Assembly (NCBI RefSeq): GCF_003265705.1
Contig: NW_020312785.1
Location: 19,744,968 to 19,808,967, forward strand
Direction: 5' to 3'
Length of the DNA: 64,000 bases
Source: Callorhinus ursinus
Lineage: Eukaryota > Chordata > Mammalia > Carnivora > Otariidae
Part shown: piece by piece, positions 1 through 10,749 of the stretch
How the letters are laid out: every line of letters begins with the position of its first letter
How positions within the stretch are numbered: the first letter of the stretch is position 1
Notes under the pieces: generated by a model
What the model was told of the DNA's origin: nothing
The model's input: only the letters and a program-made list of their open reading frames with translations
Databases searched by the model: none
Position numbers and translations under genes: made by a program

Positions 1-271
1 GCATTTTAAAGACCATCTTGAGACAGATCCGTCTTTAGCCAGAGCCCCAAATACAAAGTGGATCCTTATGCCTCAGATCAGCGCCAGGTCAATGTCAGTC
101 TTCCCAGGTGCTTTCTACGCCGGTCTCACATATCTGAGATTTGTCTGAAGGATTCCAGTTGTTTGTTACCAATACATTCCTCTGTGTCCCATAGTCTCAT
201 CTATAATTTACCCTCCAGTGTTTGCAAGAACCTATCTCCAGAGCACTGTTTTCCCTTGAGCCATGCCACTG

Positions 272-479
272 TTTTTTTTTTTTTTTTTTAAGATTTTATT
301 TATTTATTTGACAGAGAGAGACACAGCAAGAGAGGGAACACAAGCAGGGGGAGTGGGAGAGGGAGAAGCAGGCTTCCCACTGAGCAGGGATCCCGATGTG
401 GGGCTCGATCCCAGGACCCTGGGATCATGACCTGAGCCGAAGGCAGACGCTCAATGACCGAGCCACCCAGTTGCCCCCA
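272..479 (-). mobile_element. Can-SINE (tRNA-Lys-derived SINE)
   Basis: Poly-T, AAGATTTTATTTATTTATTT, a GA-rich body and a tRNA-like head ending in GAGCCACCCAG show a complete Can-SINE read on the minus strand. It is flanked by the direct repeat gccactgttttt (265-276 and 481-492), its target-site duplication. It carries degenerate A and B boxes of a Pol III promoter. It spawns spurious open frames in this stretch. Confidence 0.95.
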
Positions 480-492
480 GGCCACTGTTTTT

Positions 493-814
493 GAGTTTAT
501 TGTCTCATTGTAAGCTAGCTGAATACACACAAACTGGGTCCCACTGCTCAGCCTTGCTTGATTTCTTTGAGCCCACTTGCCTGCTTCCCCAACACTGCCA
601 GACACACCTTAGAAGTATGCTTGGGTACGTGCTTGCCATTCATGGCTGTGGACCTGGACCATCCCTGCTAAAATATCTCGCCCTTGGTATCTCCTCCTGT
701 TCCATCTGTTTCAGTAATGCAAGAGTCCATCCTTTTACCGTCATCTGTCTACACTCCAACACATAAACACGCTTTGTGCCTTGTGATTCTTCACCTCTCA
801 TATAATTAAGTTAA
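493..814. other. No recognised element
   Basis: Unique-looking sequence. A 91-codon open frame starts in the preceding repeat boundary and has no family signature. I see no splice-flanked exon or RNA gene. Confidence 0.5.
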
Positions 815-915
815 ATAAACCATTTATTGAGTAACTACCTCATGTGGGTACTATTTCAGGGGTACAAAGATGAAAAAAATTAGATCTTTGCCCCCAAGAG
901 ATTTATATTTTAGTG
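815..915 (-). mobile_element. L2 3'-end-like fragment
   Basis: The run catttattgagtaactacc followed by a 'gtgggtactatttcaggggtacaaagatga' type stretch matches the common L2 3' region read antisense. It is short and diverged. Confidence 0.45.
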
Positions 916-918
916 GGT

Positions 919-1378
919 GTAATAGCTTCCTAGGGCTGCCTTAGCAAAGTGCCACACACTGGGTAGCTTAGAATAACAGAAATTTATTGTCGCAGAGTTC
1001 TGGCGGCTACTTCTGAAATCACAGCAGTGACAAAGATGGTTCCATCTCAGGGCTGTGCGGGAGTCTGCTCTTTATCTCTCTTCTGGTTTCTGGTAGCTGT
1101 GGTCATTCCTTGGCTTTTAGATGGTGTCTCTCTGTCTTCACTTTGCCTTCCCTCTATACCTGCCTGGGTCCAAATTTTCCCTTTTATAAGGAAACCCATC
1201 ATATTGGGTTCAGTCCCTAACCTACTCGTCTTAACTTAGCTAGGCTAAGTCACTTCATCTTAACTTAGCTGATTACATCAATGACAACCCTATTTCTAAA
1301 TAAGGTCACGGTGCGAGATAGTAAAGGTTAGTGTTTCATCATATGGATTTTGGGGGACCATGATGCAACCTGTAACAG
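919..1378 (-). mobile_element. MLT1-like MaLR LTR
   Basis: The start (tagcttcctagggctgcc, acagaaatttattgtc) and end (aaataaggtcac, gattttgggggacc) are the mirror image of MaLR LTRs of the MLT1 group. That places the LTR on the minus strand. It is a solo LTR with no internal region. The subfamily is not resolved. Confidence 0.65.
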
Positions 1379-2656
1379 TAGGAAAATGCACACAAATGAC
1401 ATTAACTGGAATAAACTATGAGAAGCTGACGAGTAATGGTAAGCGTTAAGGGCTAGCAAAGCACAGAGGAAGGGTGTACATTATGACTGGGGTCGACTGG
1501 GCAGAGACAGCTCATGGCAGAATGAAGCTGTCATTTGAACAGTATGATCAAGGATTCTCCTGGTGGTGCTGCCACAGAGCAGAGAAGAATGTCCAGCTGC
1601 AGCTGAGCATATGAAAGCCTCCTCCTCCTGTGGGCAGTAGGCCAGAGTGACTGGGCTCCTCAGGGCACTCCTTTGACCTGGTTCTGAGTCCACCACAGAG
1701 AAAACAGTCTCCCCACAGCATACTCTGTATATCTGCTATCTGGGTGTCAGAGTCTACTGCACTTATCAGATTTATTAGATAGAATTGCCGGAGGGCGGAA
1801 GTACCAAAAAGTATGAGTAATTAAAACACTGAGCCGCAATATTATTAAAGGTATATTAAAATCAATGACATCCATTTGAAAAGATATATTTCACACCCTG
1901 TCCTCCACAGTGGGAGATGTGGCTGAGCAGAAACAGGTCAAGCAGGGAGTATTGTTAATGAAGGTCCTTGTGGAAAAGGCTGCCGGAGACAAAATGAGTT
2001 AAAATCTTTATTGTGTCTTGACAGCCCACATGAATCTATGATGATGATAAATGTTCTCATTTAGAACTTTTCTTTTCCTGAGACATTTTACATGCTATCT
2101 CCAATTTGCTTTGAATTTCTCAAAAGACATATGTTCTCAAAAGAAAGTCTCTGCTTGCTTTTCATTAAGTAAGATCTTATCAGGGTTTTTGCATGTGGCA
2201 TCACGTTTAAACTATTAATCTTATGACAGGATATTAAAAAGAGGGGAGGGGGATTCCTTAACAGGTCGAGGGCCATTACACTTGAGAAACAGCCCTCAGC
2301 ACCCAACAACAAGCACTGGCCCAGGAACTCAATGCAATGATTAATAAGCACTTTCCTGAAGCTAATACTCTGGGAGAGAAGGTTGCTCCTCAGAAGGGCG
2401 CACAGTGGACAGTGGGAGCGAAAATGGCTTGTGTGCCACTGGGCTGGAACTTGGTGTTGCTGGGATCATTGACCTGTAGAATCCTGGTGGGGCACCATGG
2501 AACAATTGTTAATTCTCGGCAACATTAAGGCTTCTCTGGTATCGAGACATAAACCAATGGGGTGACAACACAGGTCTGGGGAGAAGGAAAAAGATGACAA
2601 TTCCCTATCTCTACTATAACAATTCAATAAAATACACGAGCGCATACACACCTGGG

Positions 2657-2657
<1 letters not shown>
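1379..2657. other. No recognised gene or repeat
   Basis: Unique-looking DNA. Two short opposite-strand frames (71 and 87 codons) lie here without domain-like composition. A region around 2230-2260 is purine-rich. Nothing else is supported. Confidence 0.5.

Positions 2658-2693
<36 letters not shown>
2658..2693. repeat. (CA)n microsatellite
   Basis: About 18 uninterrupted CA dinucleotides. It is likely length-polymorphic. A minus-strand frame here encodes a Cys-Val repeat and is an artefact of the dinucleotide. Confidence 0.97.
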
Positions 2694-2695
<2 letters not shown>

Positions 2696-2720
2696 AGACC
2701 AACAGAAACATTGGCTTAAG

Positions 2721-2776
2721 AAACAGCTTTAAAAAAAAAAAAAAGAAAGAAAGAAAGAAAGAAAAACAGCTTTAAA
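2721..2776 (+). mobile_element. Tail-only insertion: A-run plus (AAAG)n with target duplication
   Basis: The 13-mer aaacagctttaaa occurs at 2721-2733 and again at 2764-2776. Between them lies only an A-run that grades into AAAG units. This is the arrangement of a LINE-primed insertion that kept nothing but its 3' tail. Confidence 0.7.
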
Positions 2777-2813
2777 GGTAAGTCTATACTTACTGGGCCA
2801 TAACACACTATGA

Positions 2814-3290
2814 TAAGACCTTTGACTTTTGTCCTAAGACCATTGGGAAGTCCTTAGCGGATTTTAAGCAAGAAAATACACGATTATATTTGCACTCTTC
2901 AAAGGTCATTTTGACTGCAGTGTGGGTAACAGATTTAAAACAGAGCAAGAGACAGAAGCTATTGAAGGAGTACAGGAGACCACCTTGGCCTAAGGCAGGC
3001 TGATGGAAACAAGCAAAGCATGTAAATCCCAGCAATATTTTGGATGTCAAATCAAAGGATTTGATGGTGGCTTGAATACTGGGAAGAGAGGATGGTGTTA
3101 AAAGGGACTCCTGGATTTCTGGGCATGCAACCAGCTGGATGGTAAGGAATTTTCAGAGACAGGAAAGAATGGGGATATTCCAGATATGATGGAGCCGGTC
3201 ATGAGTTGGCTTTTGTACGTTCGGGTTTACAATGCTTGTAAAATATTTAAGTACGGATGTTAAGTTGGGTATACCCAGGCTTAATGTAGC
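2814..3290 (-). mobile_element. L2 LINE fragment, ORF region
   Basis: Antisense L2 landmarks appear in order: 'ttttaagcaagaaaatacacg', 'cattttgactgcagtgtgg', 'agctattgaaggagtacaggag', 'gatggtggcttgaatac', 'ggactcctggatttctggg', 'gttaagttgggtatac'. These correspond to the region running into the reverse transcriptase of L2. It is heavily decayed. Confidence 0.8.
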
Positions 3291-4504
3291 CTGGCATCTA
3301 ATCTATTCAGTATTATCTTACAACTCTCTAGATAGATATCTTTCATTTGTTTTTCTAAGTCAGTCTTAAAGTTTTTTTTGTTTGTTTGTTTTAAAATTCA
3401 AATGTTTTTGTAATTGGAAAGAATAGGAGTTCTTAGCTTGTGTCATATTTGTAAATTGAATGTATATAAAATGTCCCAGGAGCTGCTTTTCCCCTTTTTT
3501 TAGCCTGGAAAGGTGTTGTCACTTAAGGGAGTAAAAATCATACAGGGGTCAAGGGCCTACCAGAGCACCAAAAAAGCAGGTCAGAGAAAAGAAGTTTATC
3601 ATCAGTAGGGAATATGTGTTTCCTGCTCGATGTTAACCAGCATTTTCTATTCTTCTCCAGATTATATCCATTATATCCATTTTGTATCTCTACTCAGGGA
3701 ACACAGAGTATGGCCACGTGGTACTGTTCTGCCAATATGTCAGGGCAAAGCTGCATTTAGACTACCCACTGGGGGTTTAGAAATATGTCCACTCCATGTT
3801 CCCTCCAACTAGCTTGAGAAATGTCTCAGAATTTTCTGTAATATTATTCCGAATCATTCTATGAAATAAATGTCAAGTATTTTATCTCCATTTCCCTAAA
3901 AGAGAGAACGGGTTGCTAGGGAAAATGCCCAAGTCAGTCATAAAACATTTCCAAAGGGAGGACATATTGAATGAAAATGATAATTCTTGTCTTGTTTAAC
4001 AAGTTCTCATGGCAGCTCCTGGGGGCAGTAGAATTTATACCCCTACCAGGACAGCCCCAGAATATGGCATCAGCACTGGATGGAAGGCAGTCCTGGGAAA
4101 CTGAGGACGGTGCTGTTGTCAGCTCCCCTTTACTTGACTGAATAATTTGTCTGTCGTGCCTGGGAGGTTTGCACCTCATGGGGTGGGAGAGGATGCAATC
4201 AGGTAAGAAATGTTTTACTTAATCTTTTCTCAAGAAAAAGGATGAGCGAGTATGGCCAGAGTGAAACAGAACTGAGTTTAAAATTTACAGTATCCTGAAA
4301 CTGAAGACTGGGTACTGAAAAGGGATTTGCACTTTTTGAGCTGCCCCGGGCTGAGAGAGATGGGGTAGCTAGAGAGACCCCAGAGAGACTTGCAGGATGG
4401 AGCAGTGCGGGCCATCTTACTGCTCAAGGAACACAGAAGCGTGGAAGAACACCAGGTTGCAATAAACACTGGGTTGACCCCCATTCCATACTTATTTTTT
4501 ATGA
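3291..4504. other. No recognised gene or repeat
   Basis: Unique-looking sequence with a small (TTTG)n patch near 3378-3394. Frames of 60-81 codons show no family features. Confidence 0.5.
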
Positions 4505-4650
4505 TTTTCAACTTTCTCATAAGTCAGATGGAATCACTAAGACTTACCTTATAAAGTATTTGTGAAGATGAAATGAGTGAATGATGCCAGGTGCAAGAGC
4601 AGCACTTGACACCTGACAGGAGGGCTCTACATAGCAGATTATTAATATTG
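4505..4650 (+). mobile_element. MIR-like fragment
   Basis: Order of landmarks fits MIR: 'tttctcataagtcagatgg', 'cttaccttataaagtatttgtg', 'gatgaaatgagtgaatgatg', then 'gcacttgacacctgacag'. It is diverged and has no visible ends. Confidence 0.5.
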
Positions 4651-6189
4651 AAGTAAAGGTTAAAGTATTATTATTAGGAAATTATTATGGATCACAATTT
4701 GTTATTGTACATAAGATTTCATATAAAGGAAAATATCTATTTAAAATGGAAAAAAAAAACGACACTTCTGCCTTTTGTCATGAGATGCAACTCATGTTTA
4801 TGAAGAATGAATCAGAATATTCCCTCGTGCCCATAAAAACCAGTGGGTATGCAGGCTGTGCCTAAGAATTTGTGATGATGTTTAAGGCAAGGCTAAAATG
4901 TTAAGATCTTGAATATTGCCATTTTTTGGCAAAAGACCTTGCTGATCTTTTCTGATTGGGTGGAGGAGTCCCAGTATGGTATTTTGGAAAAGTCTCTTTT
5001 AAAAAGTAAGGGCATCATCTTTTATATATTTTTCCCTACCGCTTCCTGCTGCTTGAAATTTACATCTAATGGTTGGTGCTTATATAGCCATTTTGGGTCA
5101 TGAGGTGTCTTTAATAGAAATCAAGTAAAGCAAAGCAACAGGATTGAAAGGTTTGTGATTCCAGGTACCATACTAGTACTATGCTAGCTTTGGACTAGAG
5201 TATTAATTGTGATAAAGGCCATGCTTCTTTAGAAAAAAGAACCCCTCACTCTGATGGCTAAAACAAGTTAGAAATTAATTTCCCTTTCATAGTTTGGATA
5301 AGAAGACCGAGCGCCTCAAAAATCACCCAGGGACTAAGACTGGCAGGGCACTCTGTCATTCTCAATATGCGGCTTCTAGCCTGCCTAATTTTTACTATTT
5401 CAAGCCAGTGGAAAGAAAAGAGCACAAGGAGCACACATCCAATGACAGAAGGCACTTACCATTTCTGCTCACATGGTTTGGGGGAGACCATAGCCTCTCA
5501 GCCACACCTGCATGTTGGGGAAGCTAAGAAATGCAGTTCAGCTGGACAATCAGCTCCTGTGTCCCAGCGACAACTTTGTTCTAATAGAAGAAGGGTATAG
5601 TGCTTTTAGTGAGCAAAGAACAGTCTCCACCAAGACTGCTAATCCTCATATTCTATCCAGATGATAGAAAAATATCATCCATCTTGTTTAAGACGAATTT
5701 GGGGCTTTTATTTTTCACAGTTGTACATAATCTTAATCGATATTCTCTTTTCATGGTTTATTCAATGAACTTCTTATCTGTAAATCATAAATTTGGATTG
5801 TTAGAGAAAGGCTAAATTACATTCCAGCTGTAAAATTCTAAGAATCATCAAACCTTTCTTTCCCCATGTCCTTAACGAACAACTTGCAGGTTAAAAAACA
5901 AGCATTTAATTTTTTTTCCCTCCGGCCCTATGTATGCATTGTAGCCGTCACTTGCAGAGGGCCCGTGGTGAGCTGGTTTGCGGTGAAGGTGAGAAGGCAA
6001 GAGTGGCTGCGAGTTGATTCCATCAAGAGCTGGGAAGGGTAAGTCCTTCACCCATGAAAGATGTTGACAGAAGCAGCCACTAAGATTTTCAACCACAGTG
6101 AATAGCAGCAGTTGGAATACCAGGTTGGAGAGTCTCTTGTTCAAGAAGGCTTCATCTTCTCAGCCTTCCTAGCAAAAGGCATTCCCACA
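4651..6189. other. No recognised gene or repeat
   Basis: Mixed-composition unique sequence. Overlapping plus-strand frames near 5294-5600 (77 codons each) and a minus-strand 90-codon frame near 5872-6144 lack domains and flanking splice logic. Confidence 0.5.
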
Positions 6190-6600
6190 GGATAAGGGAA
6201 TTATATTAGTGAGAACAATTTTGTTTGCAAGTGACTGAAAACTTAAGCCAAAAGGGTTTAATAATATATGACTAATATATCTAGAGATATGTTTGTTTGG
6301 AGAGAATTATTTCAAGAAGAGCTTGAGTCCTGGTTCAGATGATGTCACCAGATTTATTTCTTGGTTCTGTCTCTTTGGAGTTGGCTTCTTTCTTTCTGTC
6401 TCCCTCAGTCCCTCTCTGTCTTTCTCTGTCTCTCTCATCACCACTCCTCCTGCTCTAGAAGATTCAGGTCCACAACAGCAGAAAAGAGGGAGTCTGCCTC
6501 CCTTTTCAGTAGTCTGAGAATTGAGTCCCACTGCCCTAATTGGACAGGCTTGGCTTGTATCCCTGACCATGGCCCAAGCACTACAACCAGGGAATGAAAC
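6190..6600. mobile_element. Ancient interspersed repeat, family not named
   Basis: Begins with 'gtttgcaagtgactgaaaac' and 'taagccaaaagggttta', and closes with 'ggacaggcttggcttg' and 'accagggaatg'. The same start motif recurs at 7505 and about 55145, which marks a dispersed family. I cannot assign it by eye. A pyrimidine-rich patch lies at 6385-6440. Confidence 0.5.
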
Positions 6601-7504
6601 TAGCAGATGACTTAACTTTGGTCCCACAATGCAACCCTGAAGGTCAAGGCGGAGTCAGCTTCATGCCAAGCACACAAGCCGAGTGTGAGGTAGTCAGGGC
6701 ATTGTGGCCATGAGAAGAGAGAATAGAATAATGAGTGGCAAGAACAACACGTAACATCTCCATACCTTCCTTTCATTTTGTCCCAAATGTGAAACCTCAA
6801 AGGGAGACAGTTCAAGGTCTCGTCTAGTTAGTGTATCCGTCTTCAAGTACAACATCTCTGAGTAATGTGCAGCCCTCCCAAGTCATGTTAAGAGGTTGGT
6901 CCTCGTGGTTGATTGACCCATGGTTAATGAGTAAGTTTAACTAGCCCAGTGTACTCAGTCCACAATGGCAGTCCATTGTCCCATGACTAACGAGTAAGTT
7001 TACCCATCCCAATACACACAGTGAGCAATGGTGGAGAGGGAACGAGGTAACTGTAACCAAAACATGTATTTAGAAAGCAGGGTGGGTAGAAAACAATGCG
7101 CACTGAATTCCAGTTCATGGTACACATCTTATTCTAAGGGCAGGAAAAGCAATGACTCATTGCCTTGACAGGGAAAACTTTGGTCACTCAGTCTGTGTGA
7201 CCTTGGTTCTATTCTCTGAGATCATTGCCCATCATCATTTTTTTTTTTTTCCTCATTGCTCCTGGTTCTAGTCTGTGGAAGGATCTCTTTTGTGCCTTGT
7301 CTTGCTCAAGAGATGGGTACTGGGGAGGATGTTCTTTCAAGATACTTTTTTGGCACCCACTTCATTAAGGTATTTTCAGGGGCCTGGGAATTATTTTATG
7401 TGTTGGCCAGAAATTTTTATTGACCTTTCTGCTCACCTCAGCCAATGCCATAGTCTAGGTTCTAGCTTTTGCAAAACACCATTGCAGGAATTAACTTTAA
7501 CATA
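6601..7504. other. No recognised gene or repeat
   Basis: Two imperfect copies of a motif containing 'atggttaatgagtaagttta' (near 6921) and 'catgactaacgagtaagttta' (near 6981) give a local 60-base degenerate duplication. A 117-codon plus-strand frame begins at 7275 without domain features. Confidence 0.5.
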
Positions 7505-7795
7505 TTCATTACTCTTTTACTTTTACTTGAAAATGATTAAAAGCTCAACTCAAACTGGCTTAAGCAAAAGGAGAAATTTATTGATGGAGATAGTTGAGAA
7601 GTCCAGGAATAGCATTGGCTTCAGGTAGAACTTATGTTCAAATGTACACCAGTCTCCCTCTACCCATCTACTTCTTCTAGGGCCATTCTTTTCTCAGACT
7701 TCATATGGTGGCTTCCAGCAGCTTCAAAATCATACCAGAATAATATCTTGGAGGTCTTGTTCCTTCTAAGCCAATGAAGATAATTCGGCCAAATA
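7505..7795. mobile_element. Ancient interspersed repeat, same unnamed family as 6190-6600
   Basis: Contains 'ctcaactcaaactggctt', 'aagcaaaaggagaaattta', 'gagaagtccaggaatagc' and 'ggcttcaggtagaac', the typical opening of this family. It is diverged and has no clear 3' boundary. Confidence 0.5.
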
Positions 7796-8170
7796 AAAAA
7801 GGAACAGATTCTGAGTACCATACACGCATGCATGCACACAAAACCCCACCATGGAAATCTACTTAAAATGTGAGTGGAAACATGGAGATTACTGCTGTTC
7901 CCTCATATTCCCCACTTGGAAAGAAATCTGAAAGCCTGGATTCTCTATATGGGGTACTGAGTCTTAGAAAACATGTAGCTTAACCTAGATGTCACCCACC
8001 CAGTGGAGGATGCCGTGCAGGGAAAGTGTTGCTTAAATAATTTGTTATTTTTGACTTTGTTCTTGTAATTTTTGTCCCTATGACTCCTGAAGAACAAACA
8101 TTTACAGCAGGGCAGCAACAACGACATAGTGACTGAGATGATAGTAGCTGTGTAGCATTCTCTCGGACCT
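7796..8170. other. No recognised gene or repeat
   Basis: Short unique stretch with small 'catgcatgcacaca' patches near 7826. Nothing supported. Confidence 0.5.
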
Positions 8171-8622
8171 GCTATGGTGGTTACCTTGTGTCAAACTGGC
8201 TAGGCCATAGTACCCAGGTATTCTTTCAAACATGGGTCTGGATGTTGCCTGAAAGTTTTTATTTAGATGAGATTAACATTTAAATCTGTAGACTCTAAGT
8301 CAAGCAGATTCACATCATAATGTGGGTGGGCCTCATCCAATCACTTGAAGGCCTTAGGGAAAAAGACTCAGGATCCCCTAGGAAGAGGGAATTCTACCTA
8401 CAGAATGTCTTTGGGATCAAGTTGCAGCATCAGCTCTTCCCTGGGTCTCCAGCTTGCTGGTTGACCCTAGAGATTTAGGGCTTGCCAGTCTCCACAATCA
8501 CATGAGCCAGTTCTTTACAGTAAGTTTCTCTCTCTGTCTCTGTCTCCCTCTCTCTTTTTAAACACACACAGACACACACCCTGCTACTTCTGTTCCTCTG
8601 GAGGACCCTACTACACAGACCT
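8171..8622 (+). mobile_element. LTR-like mammalian repeat (probable ERVL/MaLR-type solo LTR)
   Basis: Recognisable dispersed sequence: 'ttgtgtcaaactggctaggc', 'gatgagattaacatttaaat', 'gtgggtgggcctcatccaat', 'tgggtctccagcttgc', 'cataatc'-like region, and a terminal 'tctggaggaccctactac'. Where relatives have an AATAAA and an AT-rich run, this copy has CT- and CA-rich expansions (8526-8579). Subfamily unresolved. Confidence 0.55.
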
Positions 8623-8649
8623 AATGTCTATATGGTTCTAATACATTGG

Positions 8650-9134
8650 GCAGGGTCAACTCAGTTTCCTACTGCTGCTGTAATAAATGACCCTCAGTTT
8701 AGTGGCTTCCAACAGCACACATTTATTTTCACATAGTTTCAGAGGTCAGAAGTCCGACACAGGCCTTGTGTAGCTCAATCAAGGTGTCGGTAGGACTTCA
8801 TTCCCTCTGGAGGCTCTAGGAAAGTATCCGTCTCCTTGCGTTTTCCAGCTCTAAAAGTCACCTGAATTCTTTGGCTGGTAGCCACTTCCTCCATCTTCAA
8901 AGCCTATGGTGTGGTATCTTCCAATCTCTTTCAGTCTGATTCTCTTGCCTCTCTAACTTATAAGGACGCTTGTGATCACCTTGGGCCTCCCCCGAATAAG
9001 CCAGGATATCTCCCTCAAAATCTTTCATTTAATCACACCTGCAAAGCCCCCTGTGCCATGTAAAATGACATACTCCCAGGTTCCGGGGATGAAGACATGG
9101 GCATTTTAGGGGGTCATTATTCTACCTACCACAG
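8650..9134 (-). mobile_element. MLT1-like MaLR LTR
   Basis: Starts 'ctcagtttcctactgctgct' and 'gtaataaatgaccctcag', then 'acacatttattttcacatag', 'gaggctctaggaaagtatcc' and 'ccaggttccggggatgaaga', and ends 'cattattctacctaccaca'. This is a complete MLT1-type LTR on the minus strand, with its polyadenylation-proximal part at the left. Confidence 0.75.
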
Positions 9135-9164
9135 CCCTTTAAAAAAGACTGGCATTTTGTGATG

Positions 9165-9690
9165 CATCCAGTCACTCATTCAATGAGTACTTACTGAAGG
9201 CCTACTACGGGCTGTGAGATGGGACAACTCTGTGCTATTCCAGAAGCTGGCATTTCACAACGCCAGCAATACACAACACAGATGTGGCTTTCACCCTCAT
9301 GGAGACTACGTCTAGCAGGGCTGTGACACAAAATAGATATGTAAATAAGCATATATATAATCAGGCAATTTCAAATAGGGATAAGAACTCCGGAAAAAAA
9401 AAATAAAATGGAGCAGTGGGATGCCTAGAGGTTGGGTGGGGTGGTTTCTAAGTTGAAAGTTTTTGAGCTGCAATTCCAAATACAAGCAGCCAGCCATACC
9501 AAGATATGTGAGAACATTTCAGGCAGAGGAAACAGTTATGGCACAGGCCTCAGGTAGTAATACTTGTGGTATGTTTGAGAAAAAATTTACGCTAGAGCAT
9601 GGGGAAAGCATGATACAAGAGAGCATCTAGATAGAAGTAGAGGCAGGTCATGTAGGGCAGTGGCAAGGATTTCGGATTTACTGACAGGCT
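9165..9690 (-). mobile_element. L2 LINE 3' fragment
   Basis: 'caatgagtacttactgaagg' then 'caccctcatggagactacg', 'gaacatttcaggcagagga', 'ggtcatgtagggcagtgg' and 'ggatttactgac' follow the antisense order of L2. Heavily diverged. Confidence 0.65.
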
Positions 9691-10749
9691 CAGAAGGCAT
9701 TATCTCTTCCCCCACAGAATGTTCCTTGGTAGAGAAGCATATGATACCACGAAGGACCTGCTCACCAGGTAAGCTGTCAGTGGCTCTTTTTTGGCTGGGG
9801 AAAATCTGTCAAAAATCTTCTATTCAGGCCCTTATCCCTGACAGCAGTTTTACTTTTTCCCAGAGAATATTTCTTAACCACACCAGCAGCTTGCCACAGT
9901 CAGTACATGGGCAGAATTTAAGCAGATAGCAACAACTCTTTGAGCTTACATATAAATATCTGAATTTGCTGATCATTTTTCAAATGTGTTTTGCCTGTGT
10001 GGAAATACCCACGGAATAGTCACAGAAAAAGAGAAAATTAGGCGTGTTATCTCCTAGCTCAATGATTTGGTATTGGTTTCTTACCACTACCCAATAAAAA
10101 AATACAGATGCTCCCTGCCTCTCCTGGACTCCAACTTCAACTACATTTCAATAAAATCTATTTTAGGTTTCTGCACTTCACAACTGGAGAAATTCTCTGT
10201 GTTTCTCAACACATATAAACCTGGCAGGAGAAAGAGCTGAAAGTAAAGGGAAAAATTGTTTTGGTAATCTTACAGTGTAATTCAGCTTGGGGGGGGGGGA
10301 AAGTCACCACCTTATTTTTAAAGTCCAAATAAAAAGAAATGTATCCTTTGCTGTGGGGACAGTTAGGCCAGGAATGAAGAACCTAGTTCAGTAGCAATTG
10401 GAGAATCAGAGTCAGCAAACAGCAACTAAACAAAAAGCATCATGGGAAAAAAAACAAGACAAACATACAAACAAGGGCTAGCTTGATCCTTGATAAGAAT
10501 ATCAACCTGTCTCCAGTTCTGTCTATAGTGCTGTCCCTACTAGATTTCTCTCTTCCCCCACAACCTCACCCAGTTCATTAATTTATGGTTTATTCTTCCT
10601 AGGCTTCTTGTAGCAAAAGTGAGCAAACAGATACATAACCTTATTGTCTCTTCTTTCTTACCAAAAAAGGAAGCATATCACCCTATACTTTGCTTTTTGT
10701 CTACGTAGCTTTGAATAACTCCCTATCAGTTTCTCTCCTTCTCACTCCC
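9691..10749. other. No recognised gene or repeat
   Basis: AT-rich unique sequence with a G-run at 10290-10299. One 89-codon frame near 9660-9929 overlaps the end of the L2 relic and has no domain signature. Confidence 0.5.

Noticed and set aside
58..291. 77-codon open frame ending in poly-Phe
   Set aside because: It runs into the poly-T tail of a Can-SINE. The terminal phenylalanines are the tail, not protein.
300..605. 101-codon minus-strand frame
   Set aside because: It lies mostly inside the Can-SINE at 272-479. The same peptide-like frame recurs at every Can-SINE copy (for example near 24046 and 30171).
2466..2693. Cys-Val repeat protein
   Set aside because: Translation of a (CA)n microsatellite.
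6921..7002. 60-base degenerate repeat ('gagtaagttta')
   Set aside because: Only two imperfect units, too diverged to call a tandem repeat with confidence.
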